This document shows positions 1-9,400 of a stretch of DNA of 64,000 nucleotides, one piece after another. Under the pieces are notes generated by a model. That model worked only from the letters and a program-made list of their open reading frames with translations, searched no databases and was not told where the DNA came from. Numbering within the stretch: position 1 is the stretch's first letter; the number at the start of each line of letters is the position of its first letter. A program made the position numbers and the translations under genes. The DNA comes from Paludibacteraceae bacterium (GTDB taxonomy: Bacteria > Bacteroidota > Bacteroidia > Bacteroidales > Paludibacteraceae): NCBI GenBank assembly GCA_905234835.1, contig CAJOIZ010000018.1, positions 22,550-86,549 of the forward strand. The letters run 5' to 3'.

Positions 1-60
1 TGATAGTTTTGGTTTATGATTTCAAATTGCAAATTTATGGTTTATGATTTGGGGTTAATT
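1..60. repeat. TTTATGATT-type intergenic repeat, copy 1
   Basis: The first 60 bases are built from runs of TTTATGATT and TTTATGGTT around a core TTTCAAATTGCAAATTT. The same core with the same flanking heptamers returns at 27008-27048 and at 51592-51645, and looser TTTATGA runs occur at 19673-19770. No gene is seen here. Function is unknown; it behaves like a dispersed intergenic repeat family. Confidence 0.75.
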
Positions 61-90
61 CTAATGACCAATTGTTGGTAAAAACAGGAA

Positions 91-191
91 TTGCTTAATC
101 GGTTAAGCAGTTTTGTCTCAGATTTGCTTAATAGGTTAAGCAATTTTTATTCAAAAGTGCTTGTTCTATTAAGCAAAACACCATACTTTTG
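91..191 (+). promoter_or_regulatory. Three 33-bp-phased inverted repeats plus promoter of ATPase 1
   Basis: Three copies of a 19-bp dyad start at 91 (TTGCTTAATCGGTTAAGCA), 124 (TTGCTTAATAGGTTAAGCA) and 157 (GTGCTTGTTCTATTAAGCA); start-to-start spacing is exactly 33 bp twice. A promoter follows: TTG at 161-163, 20 nt, TACTTTTG at 184-191, matching the Bacteroidetes -33/-7 pattern. The third repeat lies over the -33 element, which fits repression of the ATPase gene starting at 276. The binding protein is not known; the ATPase itself is my candidate. Confidence 0.7.
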
Positions 192-275
192 CCGCGTCGC
201 TTGGAGTTCGGCTGTCTTTGTCCGCATCTTCAGCGAAACAAATTATCCCCATAGGGTTATAAAGTATATAGGATT

Positions 276-1472
276 ATGGAACAACTACAGAACCAGCATT
301 TGCGTCTTATGACCAACCTGAAAGCGGACTGTGAGCGCAGTCTGATGGGCAGTATCAACTGGAATGCGCGTCTGATTGCCATCCGTGGCGCCCGTGGCGT
401 GGGAAAAACCACCATGCTGCTACAGCACATCAAGAAGACGTATGGCACCAATCCGCATGAAGCACTCTATGCGAGTATGGATCACCTGTATTTCACACGC
501 CATTCCTTGTTGGAGTTGGCTGAAGAGTTCCACAAGCACGGCGGACGCTGCCTGTGCTTGGACGAGGTGCACAAGTACGACGGCTGGAGCCGCGAGATCA
601 AGAACATCTACGACGGTTTTCCTGACCTGCGGATTGTGTTCACCGGTTCGTCACTGCTCAACATCCTGAATGCGGAAGCCGACCTGTCACGACGCTGCGT
701 GAGTTACGATATGCAGGGGCTGTCGTTCCGCGAGTACCTGCTGTTCAAGGAGCATCTGTCGCTGCCTGTTATACTGTTGGACGATGTGCTGCACCGCCCG
801 TTGGAGGCATCTGAAGCTGTTATGGCAGTCTGTCGGCCGCTCAAACACTTTGTCCCGTATCTGAAAGAGGGCTATTACCCGTTCTTCCTTGAGCCGGACA
901 TCGATTATCTGACGCAGGTGCAGAAAGTGGTGAACCTGATTTTAGAGATTGAACTGCCCCAGTTGGGCAATGTGGATATTGCCAATGTACGCAAACTCCG
1001 CAGTCTGCTGTCCGTTGTGAGCAGCGGCGTGCCGTTTGCGGTGGATATCAGCAAAATGGCGCAAATGGCGGAACTGAACCGCAACACCATTGTTGGTTAC
1101 TTGTCGCATCTGCACAGGGCCGGACTGCTGAACCTACTTTACAGCGATACACACAGCCTGAAAAGAATGCAGAAACCCGACAAAATCTATATGGAGAACG
1201 GCAATCTGCTTTATGCGCTGTCGCTTTCCGGTGTGGAAGCAGGCACGTTGCGCGAGACATTCTTCGTGAACCAGTTGGCGTATGGTCATCAAGTGGAGTA
1301 CTCCAAACGCGGCGACTTCCTTATTGACGGCACTTATACAGTAGAAGTGGGCGGTCAGAACAAGGACGGCAGGCAGATTGCCGGTGTGGAGAACGCCTTT
1401 ATCGCCGCCGACAATATCGAATACGCGTTCGGCAACAAGATTCCGCTCTGGCTGTTCGGCTTCCTGTACTGA
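276..1472 (+). CDS. AAA ATPase with C-terminal nuclease-like region (ATPase 1)
   Basis: A 398-residue cytoplasmic P-loop ATPase of the AAA_14-like group common in Bacteroidetes. Walker A GARGVGKT is at about residues 38-45, Walker B CLCLDEVHKYDGW near 92-104, and an arginine/sensor-like VFTGSS follows. The middle looks like a winged-helix segment (NRNTIVGYLSHLHRAGLL), and the end carries an EVGG-x-x-K pattern reminiscent of a degraded PD-(D/E)XK fold. It is a clear paralogue of the gene at 57241-58413, sharing DEVHKYDGWSREIK-like and LRETFF-NQL motifs. The ATG at 276 is the first in frame after the promoter at 161-191. Biological role of the family is not established; defence, mobile-element or self-regulation roles have been guessed. 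Confidence 0.85.
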   Translation: MEQLQNQHLRLMTNLKADCERSLMGSINWNARLIAIRGARGVGKTTMLLQHIKKTYGTNPHEALYASMDHLYFTRHSLLELAEEFHKHGGRCLCLDEVHKYDGWSREIKNIYDGFPDLRIVFTGSSLLNILNAEADLSRRCVSYDMQGLSFREYLLFKEHLSLPVILLDDVLHRPLEASEAVMAVCRPLKHFVPYLKEGYYPFFLEPDIDYLTQVQKVVNLILEIELPQLGNVDIANVRKLRSLLSVVSSGVPFAVDISKMAQMAELNRNTIVGYLSHLHRAGLLNLLYSDTHSLKRMQKPDKIYMENGNLLYALSLSGVEAGTLRETFFVNQLAYGHQVEYSKRGDFLIDGTYTVEVGGQNKDGRQIAGVENAFIAADNIEYAFGNKIPLWLFGFLY

Positions 1473-1562
1473 TATTAGGGCGTGATACAAAAGAAGCGAG
1501 GGTGTGGCTGAAATCAGACACACCCTCGTCATTCGAGGCGGATTAACCGAGACGGTCAGCCG

Positions 1563-2807
1563 TTATTTTCTTTTCATGACGTTCTTCGGCATCGTGGTGA
1601 GGACGTGACGGTCGAACTGCATATTCTTGCGTGCAGGAGCGGCTTCTTCGTCCGTAGCGGGAGTATGACGATAGCGGAACATCTCACCGAACTCGAAGCC
1701 GGTGCTTACGAGATTGTACTGGTTGGTAATCTCGTTCTGTTCAACCTTAACACCCCAACCGTTGTCACCGCCAAGAGGCAACATCTTCATTTCAGCAGCG
1801 GGAACGGTGTACATGTACATCGAGTTGTCGTTGTAAGCCAGTTGCATAGCACCTTCGGTGATAACAGCAGCAGGCATAAAGTCGTAGCCGTAGGAATCAT
1901 ACGACTGCATGTACATCAAGCGAATGAGCTGTGCGCCGTGGAAAGCGAGCGTGTCAGCCGTGTACATTTCATCCTGGAAGGCCTCGAGAGCAGCCTCATC
2001 TTCATAATCGGAAGCGATGTACTCGTTGAATTTATCAACAGCGAGCTGTACGTGTCCGAAAGCTTCCTCGCCGTTGGTATAAGTACCTTTGGTGAGGACT
2101 TTAGCCTGTGTCTTAGCCTGCGTGCTCCAAACACCGGTGGTGATAGAAGCAGAGTAATCAAATCCACGGTCGGAGTTCATTCCTTCGGGAGCATACCAAG
2201 CCTTGCCGGGGAAAGAAGCGATGTAACCTACCGACGAGCCGGCATATTCGCCATTGTCGTTGATGAAGAAACCGTCAGAGAAGAGGTTCACATTAACGTC
2301 CACGAGGAAAGCGCGGAGAGGCACTTGCTCTTCATCTTCGTTGGTCCAGATGAAGACGCTGTCCACGGTATCCAAGGTAGCGAGATACTCGTCACCGTTG
2401 TAGTAGGAAACACTGGCTTGCGTGAAAGAAAGGTTCTCCAGTACAGATACGATTTCCACCTCATACGTAGCCGTAGCTTTGGAAGTGGTCTCGATAATGG
2501 TTAGAGTGGTCTTACCCAGGTTCTGCGCGGTGAGCGTAACAACGTTCTTTGCAATCTTCCAAGTTACGATGTCTTCCACAGAAGCGGTAATCTCATAGGT
2601 ACCGTTATTCGGGGTAATAGTGAAACGGTCGGTGTTGGCAACTTCAGAGGATGTCTCGCTGTCATACACCGTGATAGCCATCTTGACACTGGTCTTGCTG
2701 AGCGTCAACTCGGTCGGGTTGTTCTTTTTGTTTTTGTTGGGGTCGCAGCTTGTAAATACAGAACCCACGATGAGGAGTGCTAAAACTCCGTAAAGAAACT
2801 TTTTCAT
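1563..2807 (-). CDS. Surface lipoprotein next to SusCD
   Basis: A 414-residue secreted protein with a signal peptide ending in a lipobox (VFTSC, Cys21), followed by an acidic/lysine linker typical of exported Bacteroidetes lipoproteins. Residues about 30-125 look like an Ig-like domain (TLSKTSVKMAI.. TVTLTAQNLGKTTLTI). The rest is unassigned. It follows the SusD gene by about 40 bp on the same strand, so it is probably the third gene of the uptake operon and may bind the same substrate at the cell surface. It ends convergently with ATPase 1. I do not recognise a named family. Confidence 0.75.
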   Translation of the reverse strand: MKKFLYGVLALLIVGSVFTSCDPNKNKKNNPTELTLSKTSVKMAITVYDSETSSEVANTDRFTITPNNGTYEITASVEDIVTWKIAKNVVTLTAQNLGKTTLTIIETTSKATATYEVEIVSVLENLSFTQASVSYYNGDEYLATLDTVDSVFIWTNEDEEQVPLRAFLVDVNVNLFSDGFFINDNGEYAGSSVGYIASFPGKAWYAPEGMNSDRGFDYSASITTGVWSTQAKTQAKVLTKGTYTNGEEAFGHVQLAVDKFNEYIASDYEDEAALEAFQDEMYTADTLAFHGAQLIRLMYMQSYDSYGYDFMPAAVITEGAMQLAYNDNSMYMYTVPAAEMKMLPLGGDNGWGVKVEQNEITNQYNLVSTGFEFGEMFRYRHTPATDEEAAPARKNMQFDRHVLTTMPKNVMKRK

Positions 2808-2844
2808 AGTGAATTTGGTTTGTTGAGTTTATAAATAAGGTTAA

Positions 2845-4500
2845 TTATTCCGTTTTCTTATCTTTCAGATAAGGATTATAGGTCGTTTCAGACCCGGGTA
2901 TATTGAAGTTGAAATAGGAGTCAGAAGGTTTGATGGCGACACCCTTAGCATAGTCGTGGTTACCACCGCGCTTGCGGCTTTCGCCGAAACGGCGGAAGGT
3001 GTCCAGACCATAGCCTTCGCCCCACATCTCAATACGCCAGTTGTAGATGATAGCCTCTTTGAGTTTGTCTTTGTTGGCAAGGTCAGTCTTGAACTGCGTA
3101 TATCCGTCATTCCACAAGAAAGCGGTTGTGTCAATACGCTCATCGGTGATGGCAGTCAGGTAAGCTGCCGCCTGCGTATAGTCGTCCAGTCGCCAGTTGG
3201 CCTCGGCAGCGATGAGGTACATCGACTCGAGACGCATGAAGACGTTGTCGCTGAGCCAGTCGCGGTCGATGTCGTCAGCATCGGTGGAATGAGGGTTCTG
3301 TGCGGAGAAGAACTTGCCGTCGGGGCAGTCTTTATAGATGCTGTTGGCTTTTCCGTCGTTGAACCACATGCGGCGGAGGTCCCATGCGGGCATCATGTCA
3401 CGCAAGGTAGCGTCGATAACTTTCGTGTCACCCGCCCAGGCATAACTATAGGAGTGGATATCCACCTGTCCGAACCAGCTCTTGAGTCCGCCACTGGTTT
3501 CCACAGTAACTTCCTGCGCCCATATCCATCCCGGGTCGGTCACACTATTGAAGCCGGTGGTGAGCAGACGGTCCTGCTTGAGCGGCTCGTACTTGTTGCT
3601 GTTGATAACCTTTTCGGCGTTAGCAAGCGCTTTCTTCACGTGGTCGGCATAGAGCGGTGTACCTGCACGGTAAACGCACTCGTTCAAGTAAGCCATAGCC
3701 AGTATTCCGCAAACCACTTCGCGGTCCAATTCGAGCTTACTGTTGCGGATGTAGTCTTTGCCGAACTCCTCAAAGAGCTTGATTGACATCTCGAGGTCAG
3801 AGAACGCCTGATTGTAAACAACGGCAGCAGTAGAAAGCGGCTGGGCTGCATCCATCTTGTCCTCCGTGTAGAGGGGTATGCAGTCGAAATTGCCGATAGA
3901 GTCGGCAAGGAACTTGTCGCTTTCCTGCACAGGGGTGTAGAACTTAACCAATTGGGAATACATATATCCGCGCAAACCGAGCACCTGTGCATAATAGAGA
4001 GCATTGGTATAGGCAGCCTTGTTGTAGATGCTGTCCAACTGCGCCTTTTTCATACCGGCGGCTGTCAGTTCGGAGGGCCATCCGTTCTCTTCAAGCGTGG
4101 TGACAAAGTTGTTGCCGTTCTTGAAGGCGTTGATGGTGGCGTTGATATTGTGAATCTGGCTATAGTAGAAGCCCCAGATGGTACCCGTGCGGTTGGTGGT
4201 GAGCATCTGCTCGTCCTGATAGAGCCATCCGTAGGTCTTACCTGTGAGAGCAATATCCGAAGCCAGGATGTCGCCCCAGAGGTCTATACTGCGTTTGCCG
4301 AACTCGTCATGGCTGCTGCCGCCCATTGTATAGAGACGGGCATACATACCGCGCACGGAGCCTTCAAGCTGGTTGTCCAGTTTCTCGTACTGGTCCTGAC
4401 GAATGGTACCTCCTTCAGGATAGCGCTCCAGAAAATCCTGTTCGCAGGCGGTAAGAACGAATGCCGCAGCTGTCAAAGTCAGAATAATGTGCTTTTTCAT
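2845..4500 (-). CDS. susD: SusD-family outer-membrane substrate-binding lipoprotein
   Basis: A RagB/SusD protein of about 551 residues. I place the start at the ATG at 4500, preceded by an AAAGGAAAA ribosome site, rather than six codons upstream. This gives a clean signal peptide with lipobox LTAC (Cys19) followed by EQDFLERYPEG, the usual SusD N-terminus. The C-terminal part shows typical SusD features (LRRMWFNDG, VFMRLESMYLIAAEANWRL, IIYNWRIEMWGEGYGLDTFRR, YNPYL). It forms the lid on the SusC transporter encoded just upstream at 4546-7806. The substrate cannot be read from sequence; no glycoside hydrolase or peptidase is in the same operon. Confidence 0.95.
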   Translation of the reverse strand: MKKHIILTLTAAAFVLTACEQDFLERYPEGGTIRQDQYEKLDNQLEGSVRGMYARLYTMGGSSHDEFGKRSIDLWGDILASDIALTGKTYGWLYQDEQMLTTNRTGTIWGFYYSQIHNINATINAFKNGNNFVTTLEENGWPSELTAAGMKKAQLDSIYNKAAYTNALYYAQVLGLRGYMYSQLVKFYTPVQESDKFLADSIGNFDCIPLYTEDKMDAAQPLSTAAVVYNQAFSDLEMSIKLFEEFGKDYIRNSKLELDREVVCGILAMAYLNECVYRAGTPLYADHVKKALANAEKVINSNKYEPLKQDRLLTTGFNSVTDPGWIWAQEVTVETSGGLKSWFGQVDIHSYSYAWAGDTKVIDATLRDMMPAWDLRRMWFNDGKANSIYKDCPDGKFFSAQNPHSTDADDIDRDWLSDNVFMRLESMYLIAAEANWRLDDYTQAAAYLTAITDERIDTTAFLWNDGYTQFKTDLANKDKLKEAIIYNWRIEMWGEGYGLDTFRRFGESRKRGGNHDYAKGVAIKPSDSYFNFNIPGSETTYNPYLKDKKTE

Positions 4501-4545
4501 ATCTTGTTTTCCTTTCATAATCTTAAGTTAATCCGTTTCCAATCT

Positions 4546-7500
4546 TTAGAACTGCATCTTCACGCCTCCGATAAGTGTGGACAGAGGAGTATAGCGGTAC
4601 GCGGATGACGAACCGTCGAGCGAGGACGTCGGGTTGTAACCGCGACGTGCGGAACCGATAGCGAGGTTGTCCGCCTGCACATACAATTCGAGACGGCTGA
4701 GTTTGATCTTCTCAATCAGTTTCTTCTGGAACTTGTAGCCCAAACGGATATTGTTGAGACTGATGTAGGAGTTGGAGGTCAAGAAGCGGGTGGAACCTGT
4801 ATTGGTATAGGTATCCGTACCGTTGTTGAGACGCGGGATGTCGGTGTCGGTGTTGTCGGGTGTCCATGCGTTACGCATATCCACGTGCCAGTTGTAGTTA
4901 CCCACTTTCTCGTTCGCCATCAACATAGCGTAGGTATTGTCGTATCCCCAACCGCCAAGACGATAGCTACACATTACGTTGAGAGTAAAGCCATAGGCTT
5001 CGAGGTCGATACCGAAACCGCCGTCAAGTGCGGGTTCTGCCGTGCGGCCGATGAAGTCGGAACCGATGAGACGACCGTCGTCCGTATGTACCGTATCAAT
5101 ATTGGCATCGGGGTGATCCAGACGGTACTTATATACATCGGAGATATAGTTGTCGATAGCGTGGTTCTTGGCTTTCTCCAGATCCTCGTTCGTAATCTGC
5201 GAGGCTTCCTTTGTATCACCGAATGAACCTTTGTCGCTGTCGTAGTAACCTACGTACATTGCCTTACCGTTGCTCGGGTTCACACCTACATAAGTGGGCA
5301 GTTTCCAGTCAAGCATCGAGTGACCAACGAAGAGTCCGCCGTTGGTGGTCATCTCCGTATCGCTGTCGATACTCTTGGGAAGTTCCTCAATGTTGTTGTG
5401 GTAGTGACCACCATTAAGACGGATATCCAATTTGACATTACGCATATCCAGCGCGTGGATATTAGCCTGGAACTCGACACCCTGGTTAGTCATCTTACCG
5501 CCGTTGATATAAACCGACGAGTAACCGATAGAGGGAGCCTGATAGCGCGGCATCAGCATGTGGTCAGTAAGTTTCCAGAAGTAGTCCAACTCCAGATCGA
5601 CATACTTATTGACAGAGAACTCGAGACCGAGGTCAACAGTTTGCGTACGTTCCCACGTGAGGTCAGGTGCGCCCTTGTAGGTCCAGATATAACCTATCTC
5701 GCCGTCCACATATTCGATGCTGTAGTGGTCTTGGAAGAGGTCGGCGCTGATACCCTGATTACCGAGCACGCCCCACGAGAAACGCAACTTGGCATCACGA
5801 ATCCATTTGGAGAAGGCTTCCTGTGACTGAACAAACTCCTCGTTGGTGAATACCCATCCCAGTCCGACAGAACCGAAATGTCCCCAACGTTTGCCTTTGG
5901 CGAACTTGGAGGAGCCGTCCGCACGGTAGTTGGCGGTGAGCATATAGCGCTCGGCGTAGATATAGTTGGCTTGTGCGAGAACAGACTGCAGAGCCGTCTC
6001 GTTGGTTCCGGATTCGATGTACGACATCTGGATACCGTTGCTCAATTCAAGGCTGTTGGGGTCAGCGATACGGTTCATACCCGCCGACATACTCTGATTG
6101 CGCGAGAAGCTGAGCTCATGACCAAGCAAAGCGTCAATGGTATGGTCGCCCACTACCTTATTATATTTAAGGAGCTGTTTAGTCTCGAAGAACGTGTAGT
6201 TAGTCTGACCTTTGGATATACGTCCGAGTCCGGCAGCATCGCCATAGTACTTGTTGGTAAGGCTGGAAGAGTTGATGCCCTGATATTGCGTACCGGCAGT
6301 CACTTCCAGTTTGAGGTCCTTGTAGAACTTGAACTCCAACATACCATTAACGATGACCTGATGCTGCATCGTGCGCGCCTTGTCGTAGAGAAGTGCACCG
6401 GCAGGGTTGATACCACTACCGAAACCACGTCCATAACCTTCGTGCATACCGTAGTCAAACGCCTTACCGCCCGTCTTGGGGTCAATCTGGATATTGCCAT
6501 CCTCGTCGTAGAGATAAACGGGATAGATGGGAGGAATACCGTTGACATAGGCAAAACCGTTGTTCATGTTTCCGCCTTGTCCGGGGTTATTGAGATTAGA
6601 ATAGGTATAAGCCAGACTGACGGTACCTTTGAGCCACTTCTTTGCCTGGAAATCGACATTGTTACGAGTAGTGAAACGGTCGTAGTCAGAACCTATATAG
6701 TAACCTTCGTCCTTGAGGTAGCTGAACGAAGAGAAATAGGAAACTTTGCTGTTACCGCCTGAGATGCGGACCGTGGTATTGGCTTTCTGTCCGGTACGGA
6801 AGATAGCTTCTTTCCACGAGGGCATGTTCTTGTAGCAGTCACGAAGTTCGAGGTTGGAATAGAACTCGCCGTCGTCGGTAAAGAAAGGAGCCTTTGCCGT
6901 ATTGCCGTTTTCATCCACCCAGAGATTGTAGATAGCGGGCAGACCGGTCGGCGAGAAAAGGTTCTGGTTAGCGAGTGTGGGGTCATTATTAAGATTGTTC
7001 TTCAAACTCTGCCAAGCCATTCCGAGGTACTCCTGCGGGTCAGTAATGACATCGTACATCGGGAGGAGGTGCATATTGGCACCATAGGTTACGTCCACGT
7101 CGATCTTGGCATCCTCATCCTGTTTACCTTTTTTGGTAGTGATGACGATAACGCCGTTCGCACCACGGCTACCATACAAAGAAGTAGCGGTAGCATCCTT
7201 GAGGACAGTGGTAGAAGCGATGTCGCCCGGGTCGATGGCACTGATGTCACCGTTATAGGTAACTCCGTCCACGATGTACAGAGGAGTCGTATTAGCGTTA
7301 GCGGAACCCAGACCACGGATTACGATGGTAGCGTTGGTACCGGGCTGACCGGAGGTGTTGATAACCTGCACACCCGCCACCTCACCAGCGAGGGCTTTGG
7401 ATATTTCGGACGGGGCTTTCTTTTCGATGGTTTCGGAGTTAACGGACTGCGCCGAACCCGCGAAACTGCCCTTAGTGACGTTACCGTAACCGGTAACAAC

Positions 7501-7806
7501 CACTTCCTGAATAACTTCTGAATTTTCTTTCATCACAACGCGCAAGTTCGTACCCTTGATGGTAACTTCCTGCGTCTGCATACCCACATAACTGACGATC
7601 AGCGTTTTGGCATCCTTATCCACGGAAAGGATGAACTGACCGTCGAAGTCGGTAATCGTACCGATGGTGGTCCCTTTCACCTGCACGCTTGCGCCGATGA
7701 CGGGTTCCCCTTTTTCATCAACGACTACACCGCTGATTTGCTTGTCCTGCGCAAACAGGCTGAAAGAGAGCAAACTCAGCACAAAGAGTGTAACTACCTT
7801 TTTCAT
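4546..7806 (-). CDS. susC: SusC/RagA-family TonB-linked outer-membrane transporter
   Basis: A 1086-residue TonB-dependent transporter. Order of domains: signal peptide (MKKVVTLFVLSLLSFSLFAQ), carboxypeptidase-D-like regulatory domain (ISGVVVDEKGEPVIGASVQV, about 24-100), plug domain (VVVTGYG.., APLYIVDG), then a long beta barrel ending in aromatic Phe (GGVKMQF). Length and layout are normal for SusC. It lies 45 bp upstream of susD in the same direction and is the first gene of the operon; its promoter is at 7884-7914. It imports an oligosaccharide or other bulky nutrient with energy from TonB. Confidence 0.96.
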   Translation of the reverse strand: MKKVVTLFVLSLLSFSLFAQDKQISGVVVDEKGEPVIGASVQVKGTTIGTITDFDGQFILSVDKDAKTLIVSYVGMQTQEVTIKGTNLRVVMKENSEVIQEVVVTGYGNVTKGSFAGSAQSVNSETIEKKAPSEISKALAGEVAGVQVINTSGQPGTNATIVIRGLGSANANTTPLYIVDGVTYNGDISAIDPGDIASTTVLKDATATSLYGSRGANGVIVITTKKGKQDEDAKIDVDVTYGANMHLLPMYDVITDPQEYLGMAWQSLKNNLNNDPTLANQNLFSPTGLPAIYNLWVDENGNTAKAPFFTDDGEFYSNLELRDCYKNMPSWKEAIFRTGQKANTTVRISGGNSKVSYFSSFSYLKDEGYYIGSDYDRFTTRNNVDFQAKKWLKGTVSLAYTYSNLNNPGQGGNMNNGFAYVNGIPPIYPVYLYDEDGNIQIDPKTGGKAFDYGMHEGYGRGFGSGINPAGALLYDKARTMQHQVIVNGMLEFKFYKDLKLEVTAGTQYQGINSSSLTNKYYGDAAGLGRISKGQTNYTFFETKQLLKYNKVVGDHTIDALLGHELSFSRNQSMSAGMNRIADPNSLELSNGIQMSYIESGTNETALQSVLAQANYIYAERYMLTANYRADGSSKFAKGKRWGHFGSVGLGWVFTNEEFVQSQEAFSKWIRDAKLRFSWGVLGNQGISADLFQDHYSIEYVDGEIGYIWTYKGAPDLTWERTQTVDLGLEFSVNKYVDLELDYFWKLTDHMLMPRYQAPSIGYSSVYINGGKMTNQGVEFQANIHALDMRNVKLDIRLNGGHYHNNIEELPKSIDSDTEMTTNGGLFVGHSMLDWKLPTYVGVNPSNGKAMYVGYYDSDKGSFGDTKEASQITNEDLEKAKNHAIDNYISDVYKYRLDHPDANIDTVHTDDGRLIGSDFIGRTAEPALDGGFGIDLEAYGFTLNVMCSYRLGGWGYDNTYAMLMANEKVGNYNWHVDMRNAWTPDNTDTDIPRLNNGTDTYTNTGSTRFLTSNSYISLNNIRLGYKFQKKLIEKIKLSRLELYVQADNLAIGSARRGYNPTSSLDGSSSAYRYTPLSTLIGGVKMQF

Positions 7807-7883
7807 TTTTGTTGATTAAATATATTTAATGTTAATAGCCGTGTTTAAGCTTTTCCCCGCTACAATTTTCCGAAAAAAGCGCA

Positions 7884-7914
7884 CAAAGGTATATCTTTTC
7901 TGTTTTGCAAACAA
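7884..7914 (-). promoter_or_regulatory. Promoter of the SusCD operon
   Basis: On the minus strand TTG (7912-7914) is followed after exactly 20 nt by TACCTTTG (7884-7891), a strong Bacteroidetes -33/-7 match. The leader to the susC ATG is about 70 nt. No anti-sigma/ECF gene or hybrid two-component regulator is nearby, so the regulator of this locus is not in the window. Confidence 0.7.
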
Positions 7915-7974
7915 GAGATAGCATTTTTTTTTCTGTTTTTTCGCCTTCACCGGTTGTTTTTAGGGAAACAAAAC

Positions 7975-9252
7975 CTATTCATAGGACAGGACAAACAACT
8001 GTTCCGGCCTGAAGATTTCCTGTGCCACAGTCTGCAGTACATCGGGCGTAACGGACTGAAGCTGCGCGAAAGACTGCTGCCATGTATGCGCCTGATTGAA
8101 ATAGAGTGTCTGCTTCGCCATTGCAAGCACATTGTTTTCGTTGTTTTCGGCACTGACAGCCATCTGCCCTTTCAGTTGCCGGAGGGCACGAGCGAGTTGC
8201 GAGGCTGTCAGCGGCGTGTCAATAAGTTGCCGCAGTTCCTTGTAAACAAGGTCAATACACTGCTGTTTGTCTTCGGGGTCGCAAGCGAGATAGGTATTCC
8301 AGTAGCCTGTGTCGCTGAGGGGTGTGTATTGTGACTCAACGGTATAGACCAGTCCTTTCTGTTCGCGGAGCGACATATTGAGCATGGAAGACATTGCTCC
8401 TCCCCCGAGTATATTGTTGAGCAGGTAGAGCGGCAGTTGGAGCGAATGTCCGAGGGGGTAGGCGCGTGAACCTATCATCAAATGCGTCTGGTGGGTATGT
8501 TTGCGAAAAGCTGCCGAACGTACAGAAGAAGATGGTGTGAACGGGACACGTTCAGAAGTGGCGGAAGGCGCTGTGTAGGTGGTGTCGCTGTCTTCGATAA
8601 GACTTTGTACTATATCCCGCACGCGCTCGAAAGGCAAACGGGACTGCGTGAAGATGACCATCCGCTCGGGACGGTAGTACTGTTGCATAAAGCGGAGCGG
8701 CAGTTCCGGCGATGAAGAGATGTGACGGAGTGACTTGCAAGTTCCGAGAACGGGTAATGCAAGCGGATGTCCGCTGAAAAGAAGGTTCTCAAAGTCGTCG
8801 TAGATAAGTTCGGAAGGGCTGTCGTTGTAGCTTTCTATTTCGTCAAGGATGACACTTTTCTCTTTGTCCGTCTCTTCTTTCGGGAAGGTAGGGCGCAAAA
8901 CGATATCAAGCAGGAGCCGGAGTGTCCGACGAAGGAAAGGAGCGGGTGTAGCTGCATAGAAGACGGTTTCCTCTTTGGTGGTATAGGCATTGACCTCAGC
9001 ACCGATGTCCTCCAGTCTGTGGATAATCCGGGAAGAGGATTGGGGGACAAGCCGTCCGGCTCTACGGGTGAGCGAACCCTTGAAGACGCAATGTTCTATA
9101 TAGTGCGCCATACCGTTGATAGCGGGCTGTTCGTCCCGTGTTCCGGCACCGACCATAATGCCGGCATAAGTAACAGGTGATGGGGTGTGGCGATGGACAA
9201 GCCGCAGCCCGGACGGAAAAGTATAGTAGAAAAAGGAGGACATAAATTGCAT
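7975..9252 (-). CDS. M16-family zinc peptidase
   Basis: A 425-residue insulinase-like (M16) peptidase. The inverted zinc motif HYIEH is at residues 50-54 (His50, Glu53, His54), followed by CVFKG as in the family consensus; the distal glutamate is expected in the VILDEIESYNDSP segment. Length fits a single-chain M16B subunit that works as a homodimer. No signal peptide is visible, so it probably acts in the cytoplasm. Start could be the ATG at 9252 or the one three codons later. It is the last of the leftward genes before the SusCD promoter and is separated from mazG by the tRNA-Leu on the other strand. Confidence 0.88.
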   Translation of the reverse strand: MQFMSSFFYYTFPSGLRLVHRHTPSPVTYAGIMVGAGTRDEQPAINGMAHYIEHCVFKGSLTRRAGRLVPQSSSRIIHRLEDIGAEVNAYTTKEETVFYAATPAPFLRRTLRLLLDIVLRPTFPKEETDKEKSVILDEIESYNDSPSELIYDDFENLLFSGHPLALPVLGTCKSLRHISSSPELPLRFMQQYYRPERMVIFTQSRLPFERVRDIVQSLIEDSDTTYTAPSATSERVPFTPSSSVRSAAFRKHTHQTHLMIGSRAYPLGHSLQLPLYLLNNILGGGAMSSMLNMSLREQKGLVYTVESQYTPLSDTGYWNTYLACDPEDKQQCIDLVYKELRQLIDTPLTASQLARALRQLKGQMAVSAENNENNVLAMAKQTLYFNQAHTWQQSFAQLQSVTPDVLQTVAQEIFRPEQLFVLSYE

Positions 9253-9259
9253 TCAGTTT

Positions 9260-9290
9260 TTGGCGGAATGAAAAATCGGTTTTACCTTTG
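9260..9290 (+). promoter_or_regulatory. Promoter of tRNA-Leu
   Basis: TTG at 9260-9262, 20 nt, then TACCTTTG at 9283-9290, ending 12 nt before the mature tRNA 5' end. It overlaps the start region of the M16 peptidase gene, which runs the other way. Confidence 0.65.
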
Positions 9291-9302
9291 CGCGTCAAAA
9301 GC

Positions 9303-9385
9303 GCGGCATTGGCGAAATTGGTAGACGCGCCAGACTTAGGATCTGGTTCGCAAGAGTGTAGGTTCGAGTCCTATATGCCGCACCA
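9303..9385 (+). tRNA. tRNA-Leu (anticodon UAG)
   Basis: A class II tRNA of 83 nt. The acceptor stem GCGGCAT pairs with ATGCCGC, the anticodon stem-loop is CCAGA-CTTAGGA-TCTGG with anticodon TAG, there is a variable arm as expected for leucine, and the T-loop reads GGTTCGAGTCC. CCA is encoded at 9383-9385. Confidence 0.95.
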
Positions 9386-9400
9386 TAGGGAAGAAAACGG

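Noticed and set aside
91..176. CRISPR-like array at the window start
   Set aside because: Only three short dyads with 14-bp gaps; spacing of 33 bp is constant but there are no full repeats and spacers or cas genes.
5878..6762. 294-codon frame antisense to susC
   Set aside because: Shadow of the SusC coding frame with no recognisable features.
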